A stretch of DNA of 64,000 bases from NCBI GenBank assembly GCA_964511665.1, contig CAZEHA010000007.1:1-64000 (forward strand), read 5' to 3'. The stretch comes from JAGOEF01 sp964511665. GTDB taxonomy: Bacteria > Bacteroidota > Bacteroidia > Bacteroidales > ML635J-15. Of the stretch, positions 17,606 to 25,291 are shown piece after piece; position 1 is the stretch's first letter, and every line of letters begins with the position of its first letter. The notes beneath the pieces were generated by a model. It saw only the letters and a program-made list of their open reading frames with translations, was not told the DNA's origin and ran no database searches. The position numbers and the translations under genes are program-made.

Positions 17606-18613
17606 CTAAAAGCTAGGAGTAATTTCGCTGCTATTGTTGCGTAACGATTGTTGTGCCGCCTCAAGTATTTTCATAATCTGCAAGGCCTTGTTGGCATCCG
17701 ACAGGGGTTGCTTTTTCGCAAGTATGGCATCGGCCAAATCGGCCACCATCGAGGTTAAGGCTTCGGTAGTATCGTGTTTCGGTACAAAAACATCACCCAC
17801 CCGATAATCGACCAGTATTTTTTCTTTGTGTTCGTCGCTAAGCATAATTTGCGAATCGTATACTTTGATTTTCTCGCTGGGTTCAATGTCGTTATAAACA
17901 AGCATTTTTTTGTCGCCACCTATCAGCATCTGCCTCATCTTAACCGGCGACGACCAGGAACTGTGAATGTGAACGATAAGATTTGAATTGTATAACAATG
18001 TGAGGTAGGCAATGTTTTCTATCCCTGTTTTAATATGACATTTCCCTGTGGCAGCAACTGATATCGGCAATTCGCCTGTAATATAATTTATTATCGATAA
18101 ATCATGTGTGGCCAAATCGCACAATACATTAATATCGTTTTGAAATATGCCGAGATTAATACGTGTTGAATCGATGTAGTGAATGGTGCCCAATTCGCCG
18201 GCATCGATAATTTCTTTGATTTTTTTTACTGCCCCATGATACAAAAAAGTATGGTCAACCATCAGAATTAAGTCTGACTTTTCAGCTTTTTCAATAAGCT
18301 GTATGGCATTCTCCACATTCGTAGTAAAAGGCTTTTCTACCAGCACGTGTTTACCATGCATCAGAGCGAAGTCTGCCAATTCGAAATGCGACGATGGATT
18401 TGTGGCAATAATTACACAGTCGATATCGCTGTCGGTAAAAATAGTCTGTACATCGGTAGTGGTTTTTATCGATGGATAAGCTGATGATAGTAATGCAAGA
18501 CGCTCAGGCCTTTTGTCGCAAACATATTTCACATTGAACGCAGGATGATTTACGGTATTACGAACCAAATTAATTCCCCAATAACCATATCCGATAATCG
18601 CCGTATTAATCAT
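17606..18613 (-). CDS. Gfo/Idh/MocA family sugar oxidoreductase
   Basis: A 335-residue NAD(P)-dependent oxidoreductase. The nucleotide-binding loop is GYGYWG (8-13), and the family motif VEKPFTTN (92-99) includes the conserved Lys94 with Pro95. In surface-glycan loci these enzymes oxidise nucleotide-sugar C3 or reduce keto sugars (for example WlbA/KijD10-like roles). It is the first gene of the operon with the GT2 and radical SAM genes. No TAnnTTTG element is obvious directly upstream, so the promoter is unclear. Confidence 0.87.
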   Translation of the reverse strand: MINTAIIGYGYWGINLVRNTVNHPAFNVKYVCDKRPERLALLSSAYPSIKTTTDVQTIFTDSDIDCVIIATNPSSHFELADFALMHGKHVLVEKPFTTNVENAIQLIEKAEKSDLILMVDHTFLYHGAVKKIKEIIDAGELGTIHYIDSTRINLGIFQNDINVLCDLATHDLSIINYITGELPISVAATGKCHIKTGIENIAYLTLLYNSNLIVHIHSSWSSPVKMRQMLIGGDKKMLVYNDIEPSEKIKVYDSQIMLSDEHKEKILVDYRVGDVFVPKHDTTEALTSMVADLADAILAKKQPLSDANKALQIMKILEAAQQSLRNNSSEITPSF

Positions 18614-18912
18614 ACCTGAGGTCTTTTATAAAAGAATAAGGGTAAAAATAATAAAATTACCCGAATATTTTTACCGCGCTAAGAGTGTAATTGTAATATT
18701 ATAATTAGAATTCTTTCGTTGATTTTTTGTTCTACTCGTAATGCATATTGCTTCGTAATCCTGCGGACACTGAGGTTTTCGAAGTGTCTGCTATGTCGTG
18801 CTATGGCACCCTCACTATGCAGCAAGCTTAGTTGCTGAGGCTGCTGAGGCACTCGAAGCACCACTCTTGCTGCAAAAGTGACATTGCTTGTTAGCCAAGG
18901 GCGGAATAGAAT
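18614..18912. other. Intergenic spacer, no gene supported
   Basis: This 299-bp stretch between the oxidoreductase start and the purH stop holds only a 6-bp hairpin (GACACT at 18766-18771 with AGTGTC at 18783-18788) and some GC-richer sequence around 18760-18900 that differs from the AT-rich flank. A 61-codon minus-strand frame exists here but has no convincing features. Confidence 0.4.
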
Positions 18913-20433
18913 TTAATGTTTAAAATGCCGGTATCCGGTAAACACCATGGCGATATTGTGTTCGTTGCAATAATCGATGCTTTCTTTATCGCGAATTGAG
19001 CCTCCCGGCTGAATTACAGCGGTAATTCCCGCCTGATGGGCAATTTCGATACTGTCTTTGAACGGGAAAAATGCATCGGAAGCCATTACGGCACCTTCGA
19101 GACTAAATCCAAAAGTTTTTGCTTTTTCAACAGCCTGTTTCAATGCATCAACACGCGAAGTCTGACCCGTTCCGCTTCCCAGTAACTGTCGATTTTTTAC
19201 CAGAACAATAGCATTAGACTTGGTGTGTTTCACCAATTTGTTGGCAAACAAAAGATCTAATACTTCGGTTTCGTTGGGATGCCTTAGGGTAACCTGCTGC
19301 AGTTCTTCTTTTTTCTCGATATGTTTATCGCGTTCCTGCAACAGCACTCCGTCGAAAAGGGAACGGAACTGATGGGCTTTCATTTTTTTCTGCTTCAATA
19401 CCAGCACAATCCTGTTTTTCTTTTGTTTTAGTATTTCAAGTGCATCGTGTGTGTAGTCGGGTGCAATAATAATTTCGAAGAAGATTTTATTGATTTCGAT
19501 AGCGGCGTCGGTATCAACAATTGAATTGGTAACTATAATACCACCGAAAGCCGATACAGGGTCGCCTTCGAGTGCAGCATTCCATGCATCGGCTAGTTTA
19601 GTGCGGCTTGCCATCCCACAAGCATTGTTGTGCTTAATAATAGCCACCGAAGTTTCGTTGCTGAAATCGGAGATTAACAGAATGCCTGCTTCGATGTCGA
19701 GCAGGTTATTGTACGAAATTTCTTTGCCATGTACCTGCTCGAATATCTCGTTTACATTTCCATAGAAATAGGCTTTCTGATGCGGGTTTTCGCCATATCG
19801 CAATGTAAACTGCGGTCCGCACGATTTGCGGAACTCACTGTATTCACCGTTGTCGAACCAACTAAAAATGGCAGCATCGTAATTGGAAGATACGCTAAAA
19901 GCCTCGCGAGCAAACAGGCGACGTGTTTCGAGATTGGTTTCTCCGTTATGCTCTTCGAGCAAACTGTATAACTCGTTATATTGCTTCTGATGCGAAACCA
20001 CCAGCACATCGTGATAGTTTTTTGCTGCTGCCCGTATGAGTGAAATGCCGCCAATATCAATTTTCTCGATAATATCATCGGTTCCGGCGCCTTTGGCGAG
20101 GGTTTCCTCAAAAGGGTAAAGATCGACTACAACCAAATCGATGGGGGGAATATTGTAGTTGTTGATATCGTTAATGTCGTGAGCATCGCTACGACGACCC
20201 AGTATCCCTCCGAAAATTAGCGGGTGAAGCGTTTTTACCCTTCCGCCCAATATAGAGGGATAGCCGGTAATGTCTTCAACAGCAATAGCGTCGTAACCCA
20301 GTTCGCGAATAAAACTATGGGTTCCTCCTGTTGAATATATGGTAACACCGCGTGAGTGTAGTTTTTTTATAATGTTGTCGAGCCCGTCTTTGTGATAGAC
20401 CGAAATCAGTGCGCTTTTTATTTGTTTTATCAT
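18913..20433 (-). CDS. purH: Bifunctional AICAR formyltransferase/IMP cyclohydrolase
   Basis: About 506 residues from the ATG at 20433 (MIKQIKSALISVYHKDGL), the usual family start; upstream in-frame Mets to 20478 are less likely. The N-terminal MGS-like IMP cyclohydrolase domain (about 1-190) has STGGT and GGRVKTLHP. The C-terminal AICAR transformylase domain carries IIKHNNACGMA with the catalytic Lys-His pair, and SDAFFPFKDSIE. It catalyses the last two steps of purine synthesis in the cytoplasm. The length fits the family. A well-spaced promoter (TTTG-N19-TAATTTTG) lies upstream. Confidence 0.96.
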   Translation of the reverse strand: MIKQIKSALISVYHKDGLDNIIKKLHSRGVTIYSTGGTHSFIRELGYDAIAVEDITGYPSILGGRVKTLHPLIFGGILGRRSDAHDINDINNYNIPPIDLVVVDLYPFEETLAKGAGTDDIIEKIDIGGISLIRAAAKNYHDVLVVSHQKQYNELYSLLEEHNGETNLETRRLFAREAFSVSSNYDAAIFSWFDNGEYSEFRKSCGPQFTLRYGENPHQKAYFYGNVNEIFEQVHGKEISYNNLLDIEAGILLISDFSNETSVAIIKHNNACGMASRTKLADAWNAALEGDPVSAFGGIIVTNSIVDTDAAIEINKIFFEIIIAPDYTHDALEILKQKKNRIVLVLKQKKMKAHQFRSLFDGVLLQERDKHIEKKEELQQVTLRHPNETEVLDLLFANKLVKHTKSNAIVLVKNRQLLGSGTGQTSRVDALKQAVEKAKTFGFSLEGAVMASDAFFPFKDSIEIAHQAGITAVIQPGGSIRDKESIDYCNEHNIAMVFTGYRHFKH

Positions 20434-20503
20434 AACCGAATTATTTGCCCGTAAAAATACTTTTTTCATCGTGCACAAACACTCTCATTTGGCAGCATAT
20501 TTG

Positions 20504-20534
20504 CAAAATTATCAACATTGTTTTCACAATCAAA
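20504..20534 (-). promoter_or_regulatory. purH promoter (-33/-7)
   Basis: Minus-strand TTTG (20531-20534), 19-nt spacer, then TAATTTTG (20504-20511). Both elements match the Bacteroidota consensus. The leader to the ATG at 20433 is about 65 nt. Confidence 0.6.
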
Positions 20535-20571
20535 CCCCATTCGGTTGTTAGGCTTTGATTGGTAAAATATT

Positions 20572-20579
20572 TACATTTG
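20572..20579 (+). promoter_or_regulatory. -7 promoter element, near-leaderless
   Basis: TACATTTG matches TAnnTTTG and ends 6 bases before the ATG at 20586, so the mRNA leader would be zero to a few nucleotides. Confidence 0.5.
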
Positions 20580-20585
20580 CACGAA

Positions 20586-21257
20586 ATGAAAATAATAAGC
20601 TATATATTAAGCTCTACTTTGCTGTTTGCAACGGCATACCTCACGGCTCAATCTACGGGCATGGTTGCATATAGCTACGAATATACTTTTAGCGACGGGG
20701 TATATTTAAGCTTTTTACAATTGAAGAACAACAAACCCCTGCCTGTAGAATCGGTGGTAATCGATGCCCAATCATCGCCCTACGAAACAGTGTTCGAATA
20801 TCTCGACAACGCAAAATCGCTGAAGTATTATAACGAATACGGTAATTTGAGCGAGGTAGCCATAAAAGATATTTGGGGTTACTGCAAAAACGGGAAACCA
20901 TATGTATATTATCGTGGTGCCTTCAGGTTAATACCCTTTGTAGGATCAATCAGCCATTTTGTGGCCACCGTTACTGTGTATTACGACACCAATCAGTCGC
21001 CTTATTATTACGACCCCTATTTCTACAACAGCAATCCGGGGCATTACTATTCTAACGAGGTGCAGCAACTTATTGTTGACATGAACAGCGGCAACATCAT
21101 GAGTTTCGACGAAAACAACGTAGCACTTCTAATTGAAGGCGATTTGGAATTAAGCGATGAATTTAATTCGTTAAGCAAGAGAAAAAAACGAAAGATGCTG
21201 TTTTATTATATCAGGCTTTACAACGAACGTCAGCCATTGATGCTTCCAAACCAATAA
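20586..21257 (+). CDS. Secreted protein, unknown function
   Basis: About 223 residues from the ATG at 20586 (MKIISYILSSTLLFATAYLTAQ), an apparent signal peptide with cleavage after about residue 20. An in-frame ATG 27 bp upstream would put the promoter element inside the gene. The mature part is Tyr-rich (YYYDPYFYNSNPGHYYSNE) and ends in a Lys/Arg-rich segment. No family is recognised. Its context is an operon-like run with another secreted unknown (13 bp downstream) and folC; a shared role with folC is not implied. Confidence 0.75.
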   Translation: MKIISYILSSTLLFATAYLTAQSTGMVAYSYEYTFSDGVYLSFLQLKNNKPLPVESVVIDAQSSPYETVFEYLDNAKSLKYYNEYGNLSEVAIKDIWGYCKNGKPYVYYRGAFRLIPFVGSISHFVATVTVYYDTNQSPYYYDPYFYNSNPGHYYSNEVQQLIVDMNSGNIMSFDENNVALLIEGDLELSDEFNSLSKRKKRKMLFYYIRLYNERQPLMLPNQ

Positions 21258-21270
21258 TAATTTAATTACT

Positions 21271-22137
21271 ATGAAATGTATCAACACATGTAGACATGCT
21301 CTGATTCTTGCATTATTTTTTGTTCTGGCAACAGCTAGCGCTCAGGTTAGCATTCCTGTGTGTACTTCCTCTCAAATGAATGCATTTATGAATGGAACAA
21401 CCTACGTGGTGCGCGAAAACTCAAAAATGAGCGAATTCAACGATTATATAAAAAGTGCTGTGGAGAGCAATTGGACAATAAACCCTGTAGAATTCATCTA
21501 CATGAGCGATTTTGAAGCCAAACGTAAAGAGAAGAATGCCAGTTTTCTGATGGTGATGCAAATCAGTTTTGATGCCGACAAGACAAAAACCCTATTCGAC
21601 TTTTTAGTTCTCGTAGCCGGAGGAAATTACAAAACCGTGAACGATATGCCCCTGTTGTGTATGGTTCCACTTTGCTACAATGAGGCATCAGAAGACAGCT
21701 GGCTTCATAAATTACCTGTGGCAGTTCGTTTTACCGAAATGCACATGAAAACGGTTAAAGCCAACCCGGGTCTCACAGCAAAATCAAGTATCGATTACTA
21801 CATGGCAAATAAAGGGAAATTAGAAGAAAAGACCCTTTACCTGCTTAAACAGGATCTTGAACCATCGCTAAGAAATGAAACTGCTTTTAGAAGCGCTTAC
21901 CCGTATCCGTTTCAGTTTTCGGATGAAGCTAGCATACATGATATTATAGATGAAGGCATCGACAATTGCCTCATTCTTCACGTTATTGCCCCTGTGAATA
22001 GTTCACAAACCGACAAATGCATCAAAATGATAATTGATCCGAAGACAGCCCAGCTTTATTATTACGACATGCACGATATCGGAAAAAACAAACCGGCAGG
22101 TTTGCTCGAAAGCGATGTGAAAAAGATGCTGAAATAA
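21271..22137 (+). CDS. Secreted protein, unknown function
   Basis: A 288-residue protein with a signal peptide (MKCINTCRHALILALFFVLATASAQ, cleavage near residue 25). The mature part is a mixed alpha/beta sequence with no motif I recognise. It follows the previous secreted protein by 13 bp and ends 2 bp before folC, so the three genes are probably co-transcribed. Confidence 0.75.
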   Translation: MKCINTCRHALILALFFVLATASAQVSIPVCTSSQMNAFMNGTTYVVRENSKMSEFNDYIKSAVESNWTINPVEFIYMSDFEAKRKEKNASFLMVMQISFDADKTKTLFDFLVLVAGGNYKTVNDMPLLCMVPLCYNEASEDSWLHKLPVAVRFTEMHMKTVKANPGLTAKSSIDYYMANKGKLEEKTLYLLKQDLEPSLRNETAFRSAYPYPFQFSDEASIHDIIDEGIDNCLILHVIAPVNSSQTDKCIKMIIDPKTAQLYYYDMHDIGKNKPAGLLESDVKKMLK

Positions 22138-22139
22138 AC

Positions 22140-23417
22140 ATGAACTATTGCGAAGCAATTGGTTTTCTGTTTGACGCGCTGCCGATGTATCAGCGGATTG
22201 GGAAAGCTGCATACAAATCCAACCTCAACAATACCATAGCGCTGGATACCTATTTCGGGCATCCTCACAAAAAATTCAGGACAATACATATTGCCGGCAC
22301 CAATGGCAAGGGCTCTGTGTCGCACATGCTGGCAGCCATTCTGCAACAGGCCGGATATAAAATCGGCTTATACACTTCGCCACACCTGAACGATTTCAGA
22401 GAACGGATACGTATTAATGGCACAATGATTCCTGAAATTGAAGTTACCGGTTTCGTCGAAATGCATTCCGGCATTATTGGCAAGCTGAAACCCTCATTTT
22501 TCGAGATGACAGTTGCCATGGCGTTCGACTATTTTGCCCGGCAACATGTTGATATTGCCGTTGTTGAAGTAGGAATGGGGGGACGACTCGATTCAACCAA
22601 TATTATAACACCACTTGTTTCGGTTATTACCAATATAGGCTACGACCACACCCAATTTTTGGGAGAAACACTGTCGGAAATAGCAGCCGAAAAAGCGGGA
22701 ATTATAAAGCCTGAGGTACCGGTTGTGATAGGTGAAAACCATCCTGAAACCTTTCCTGTTTTTAGTAAGCATGCCCTGCAATTACATTCACCACTTGTAT
22801 TGGCCGATAACAAGTATAAGGCACAGATTATCTACGAAACCGAAACATTTACTGAGTATTGTGTAAACGATACACTGGTATTCCGGCTCGACCTCATGGG
22901 GCACTATCAGAAAATGAATCTTCAAACCGTTCTGTGCACTATCGATCAGCTCAAATCCTCTCAGATATCGATACAGCAAACCGACATTGAAGCCGGACTG
23001 AGCAATGTGCAGAAAAGTACCGGTTTACGCGGTCGCTGGCAGATACTACAACACAAACCATTGGTGGTTGCCGACACGGCACACAATGCCGAAGGATTGT
23101 ATTACACCATGAAACAGATTGCACGGCAGCAGTTTAACAGGCTGCACATGATAGTAGGGGTAGTAAACGATAAAGATGTTGCAAAAATACTCCCCCTGCT
23201 GCCAGTTGATGCAAGCTATTATTTTACCAAAGCATCGATCCCACGTGCCTTACCCGAAAACGAACTACAGCAACGTGCTCATGAATTTGGCTTACATGGG
23301 GAGTCTTATTCTACAGTGTTGGAGGCCTATTGTGCTGCACTAAGTCATGCAGAGCCCGAGGACATGATTTATGTGGGAGGATCTAGCTTTGTTGTAGCAG
23401 AACTCAAATTATTTTGA
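22140..23417 (+). CDS. folC: Dihydrofolate/folylpolyglutamate synthase
   Basis: A 425-residue Mur-ligase-like enzyme. The P-loop GTNGKGS is at 53-59, followed by YTSPHLNDFRERIR (about 79-92), EVGMGGRLDSTN (about 142-153) and DTAHNAEG in the C-terminal ligase domain. It adds glutamate to dihydropteroate and folates in the cytoplasm. The length matches bacterial FolC. The ATG lies 2 bp after the preceding stop. Confidence 0.95.
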   Translation: MNYCEAIGFLFDALPMYQRIGKAAYKSNLNNTIALDTYFGHPHKKFRTIHIAGTNGKGSVSHMLAAILQQAGYKIGLYTSPHLNDFRERIRINGTMIPEIEVTGFVEMHSGIIGKLKPSFFEMTVAMAFDYFARQHVDIAVVEVGMGGRLDSTNIITPLVSVITNIGYDHTQFLGETLSEIAAEKAGIIKPEVPVVIGENHPETFPVFSKHALQLHSPLVLADNKYKAQIIYETETFTEYCVNDTLVFRLDLMGHYQKMNLQTVLCTIDQLKSSQISIQQTDIEAGLSNVQKSTGLRGRWQILQHKPLVVADTAHNAEGLYYTMKQIARQQFNRLHMIVGVVNDKDVAKILPLLPVDASYYFTKASIPRALPENELQQRAHEFGLHGESYSTVLEAYCAALSHAEPEDMIYVGGSSFVVAELKLF

Positions 23418-23457
23418 AAAAAGTAATTAATATATTTTGCGGGATAAAAAAAATATC

Positions 23458-23465
23458 TACATTTG
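23458..23465 (+). promoter_or_regulatory. -7 promoter element of tRNA-Val
   Basis: TACATTTG matches TAnnTTTG, 20 bp upstream of the tRNA; TTTG at 23436-23439 is 18 nt further upstream and fits the -33 element. Confidence 0.6.
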
Positions 23466-23485
23466 CACTCTCAAAACCGGAGAAC

Positions 23486-23560
23486 GGGAGTTTAGCTCAG
23501 CTGGTTCAGAGCATCTGCCTTACAAGCAGAGGGTCGGGGGTTCGAATCCCTCAACTCCCA
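23486..23560 (+). tRNA. tRNA-Val(UAC)
   Basis: A complete cloverleaf. The acceptor stem GGGAGTT pairs with AACTCCC (23553-23559), with discriminator A at 23560. The anticodon arm is TCTGC/GCAGA with loop CTTACAA, so anticodon TAC is at 23521-23523. The T arm contains GGTTCGAATCC. The 3' CCA is not encoded. Confidence 0.96.
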
Positions 23561-23570
23561 CAAGCCAAGA

Positions 23571-23599
23571 AAACCACCGCGAAAGCGGTGGTTTTTGTT
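23571..23599 (+). terminator. Intrinsic terminator after tRNA-Val
   Basis: AAACCACCGC, loop GAAA, GCGGTGGTTT: a perfect 10-bp stem with a GNRA-type tetraloop, running into a T-rich tail. It begins 10 bp after the tRNA. Confidence 0.85.
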
Positions 23600-23651
23600 T
23601 TGCGGCCTTACGCTCAAACTTGTTTGAAAGCGCAAGGCCGCAAAACAAAAA
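23592..23651. repeat. Long imperfect palindrome (60 nt)
   Basis: Arms 23592-23614 and 23629-23651 pair at 22 of 23 positions. The interior CAAAC/GTTTG pairs again (23615-23619 with 23622-23626). The inner and right part recurs, identical, on the far side of the N run (from 23761), so this is a repeated element and a likely cause of the assembly break. Confidence 0.75.
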
Positions 23652-23660
23652 CGAGGGACG

Positions 23661-23760
23661 NNNNNNNNNNNNNNNNNNNNNNNNNNNNNNNNNNNNNNNN
23701 NNNNNNNNNNNNNNNNNNNNNNNNNNNNNNNNNNNNNNNNNNNNNNNNNNNNNNNNNNNN
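23661..23760. other. Assembly gap (100 N)
   Basis: Exactly 100 unknown bases, the customary placeholder length for a gap of unknown size. The 55 nt before it (23606-23660) and the 55 nt after it (23761-23815) are identical, so an undetermined number of repeat copies may be missing, or the two contig ends may overlap. Confidence 0.95.
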
Positions 23761-23815
23761 CCTTACGCTCAAACTTGTTTGAAAGCGCAAGGCCGCAAAA
23801 CAAAAACGAGGGACG
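23761..23815. repeat. Second copy of the gap-flanking repeat
   Basis: This 55-nt segment is identical to 23606-23660. It contains the loop and right arm of the long palindrome and runs on to GAGGGACG, where the left copy is cut off by the gap. Confidence 0.85.
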
Positions 23816-23855
23816 CAGTCCCGAAGTTTTCGCAGGCTTGTTTCTCCCTCAAAAC

Positions 23856-24122
23856 GGGATCACGAGCGCAGCGAGTAATCCCCTCCCCAAAAAAACAATG
23901 AGCCCGCGAATTGTTTTTCATCCATCGAAATGGTGAGCCAGCGCATCATTTTCAAACCACCTTAACACTATCCCAAAAAAACAATGAGCCCGCGAATTGT
24001 TTTTTCCATCCAACAATCAACCCGCGAATTGTTTTTCATCCATCGAAATGATGAGCCTGCGAATCATTTTCCCAAACTACAACGAATAATCGCCCCAAAA
24101 AACAACGAGCTCCGCAAATCAT
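23856..24122. repeat. Cluster of short hairpin repeats (REP-like)
   Basis: Several related palindromes share a loop close to GAGCCCGCGAA. Unit 1 is 23891-23918 (9-bp stem AAAAACAAT/ATTGTTTTT), unit 2 about 23927-23953 (imperfect), unit 3 23976-24005 (10-bp stem), unit 4 24012-24033 (AACAAT/ATTGTT), unit 5 24046-24069 (AAATGAT/ATCATTT) and unit 6 about 24098-24122 (degenerate). A separate hairpin, GGGAT/ATCCC, spans 23856-23882. Spacing is irregular and both loop and stem vary, so this is not a CRISPR array. It lies between the tRNA terminator and the 3' end of the next minus-strand gene. Confidence 0.7.
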
Positions 24123-24131
24123 TCTCAATCA

Positions 24132-25013
24132 TCATTGTTTCCCCGAATTTTCATCCACTCTGGTGTAATACTCAAAACGCAGATACGACATGGGCTTACC
24201 GTCGATTGATTCGAGCATGCCTTCCATATTTTCGAATTCGTCGTAAGTAAACGACAGTTCGCGAATATGTCTGGTAACACGGTTGTTTTCGATTGACTTA
24301 AGCACCGCACCCGATTCATTGTAAACGTACTCTAGTTTTTGAATCATTACCCCGTTGGCATCATAGAAACGTTTCTCTTCAACCAAACCACCGGTTCCAT
24401 AGCTTAACGAAATGCTATCAATAAGATCTCCCTCAGCCGAACGCGTGTACACATACTTTACGATTTCGTTGTTGCCATCTGCATCAAATACATAATGGCG
24501 TTTCATTGTAAGCTGGTTGCTATGATTGTATATTTGAGCAATTACCTGATTATTTACACTGTCGTATTTATATTCCTGCCTTGCCACAAATTCACCCCGG
24601 TTGTTGTAGTAGTACTGTTTTTGAGTAATGCCTTTGCTATTGCTTTCCACGGCAAAACCACCCCGTAACAGGCTGTCGCGGGTGAAATAAATTTCTTCGG
24701 TTTTAATATTATTATCGTTGTAACGGAACAAAGTGTACCTGTCGCGTTTGCCAATACTGTCGTAATACAAGGTGTAATCGGGGTTTCCCTGAGGTGTATA
24801 ATATACCTCAGAAATTAAAGCACGTCGGCCTGTAATGGCATCTCCATCCAGTTCCATTAAATATGTCCGCATCAAATTTATACCCAGAAATTGTATAGTG
24901 TTGTTTTCGCGCATGATGCGTTGCAGTTCAAATTGGTTAAGTATGGGGTCGTGCTGGGCAGGTATTGCTGAGCTTACCAATAGTGCAACGATTAGTGGTA
25001 ATAATGGTTTCAT
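24132..25013 (-). CDS. Secreted YD-repeat-like protein, unknown function
   Basis: A 293-residue protein with a signal peptide (MKPLLPLIVALLVSSAIPAQ). The mature part is built from short beta-hairpin-like repeats rich in Tyr-Asp/Asn-x-x-Gly (for example YDSIGKRDRY, YNNRGEF, YDANGVM, YNESGAV), resembling RHS/YD or MORN-type repeats. Likely exported; the function is unknown. It has its own promoter (CTTG-N19-TATTTTTG), and its 3' end abuts the hairpin-repeat cluster. Confidence 0.75.
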   Translation of the reverse strand: MKPLLPLIVALLVSSAIPAQHDPILNQFELQRIMRENNTIQFLGINLMRTYLMELDGDAITGRRALISEVYYTPQGNPDYTLYYDSIGKRDRYTLFRYNDNNIKTEEIYFTRDSLLRGGFAVESNSKGITQKQYYYNNRGEFVARQEYKYDSVNNQVIAQIYNHSNQLTMKRHYVFDADGNNEIVKYVYTRSAEGDLIDSISLSYGTGGLVEEKRFYDANGVMIQKLEYVYNESGAVLKSIENNRVTRHIRELSFTYDEFENMEGMLESIDGKPMSYLRFEYYTRVDENSGKQ

Positions 25014-25035
25014 CAGGTTTAACTTATTGAAAGGT

Positions 25036-25066
25036 CAAAAATACGCAAATTAAGAATATTGACAAG
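25036..25066 (-). promoter_or_regulatory. Promoter of the YD-repeat protein gene
   Basis: Minus-strand CTTG (25063-25066), 19-nt spacer, TATTTTTG (25036-25043), 23 bp upstream of the ATG at 25013. Confidence 0.55.
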
Positions 25067-25248
25067 AGTCTAAATTCAATTGAGGCTCTTTATAATGAAA
25101 GCCCCGCGCAGTAATAGTGTTTATAATTCAGATGCAATACAATCCCGAAAAAAGGCTGTTCAACTCACTTGTCTAAGATAAATACGTTAATTTTTACTTA
25201 AAACACAAGCTTTTTCACATAAGTGTTTTATTTATAGTAATTAGCCAT

Positions 25249-25256
25249 TATTTTTG
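25249..25256 (+). promoter_or_regulatory. -7 promoter element of the S46 peptidase gene
   Basis: TATTTTTG matches TAnnTTTG, 35 bp upstream of the ATG at 25292. The rest of the 278-bp divergent spacer shows no other feature. Confidence 0.5.
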
Positions 25257-25291
25257 GGGATTGAAATAATAATGCAATAAACAATAAAAAA

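Noticed and set aside
18679..18864. 61-codon minus-strand frame upstream of the Gfo/Idh operon
   Set aside because: No promoter, no recognisable domain and unusual composition; probably chance.
23414..23901. Open frames running through tRNA-Val and the N run
   Set aside because: They are read through the tRNA, the terminator hairpin and undefined bases; no protein is supported.
23856..24122. CRISPR array
   Set aside because: The repeats are palindromic with variable stems and irregular spacing; there are no uniform repeats or spacers and no cas genes.
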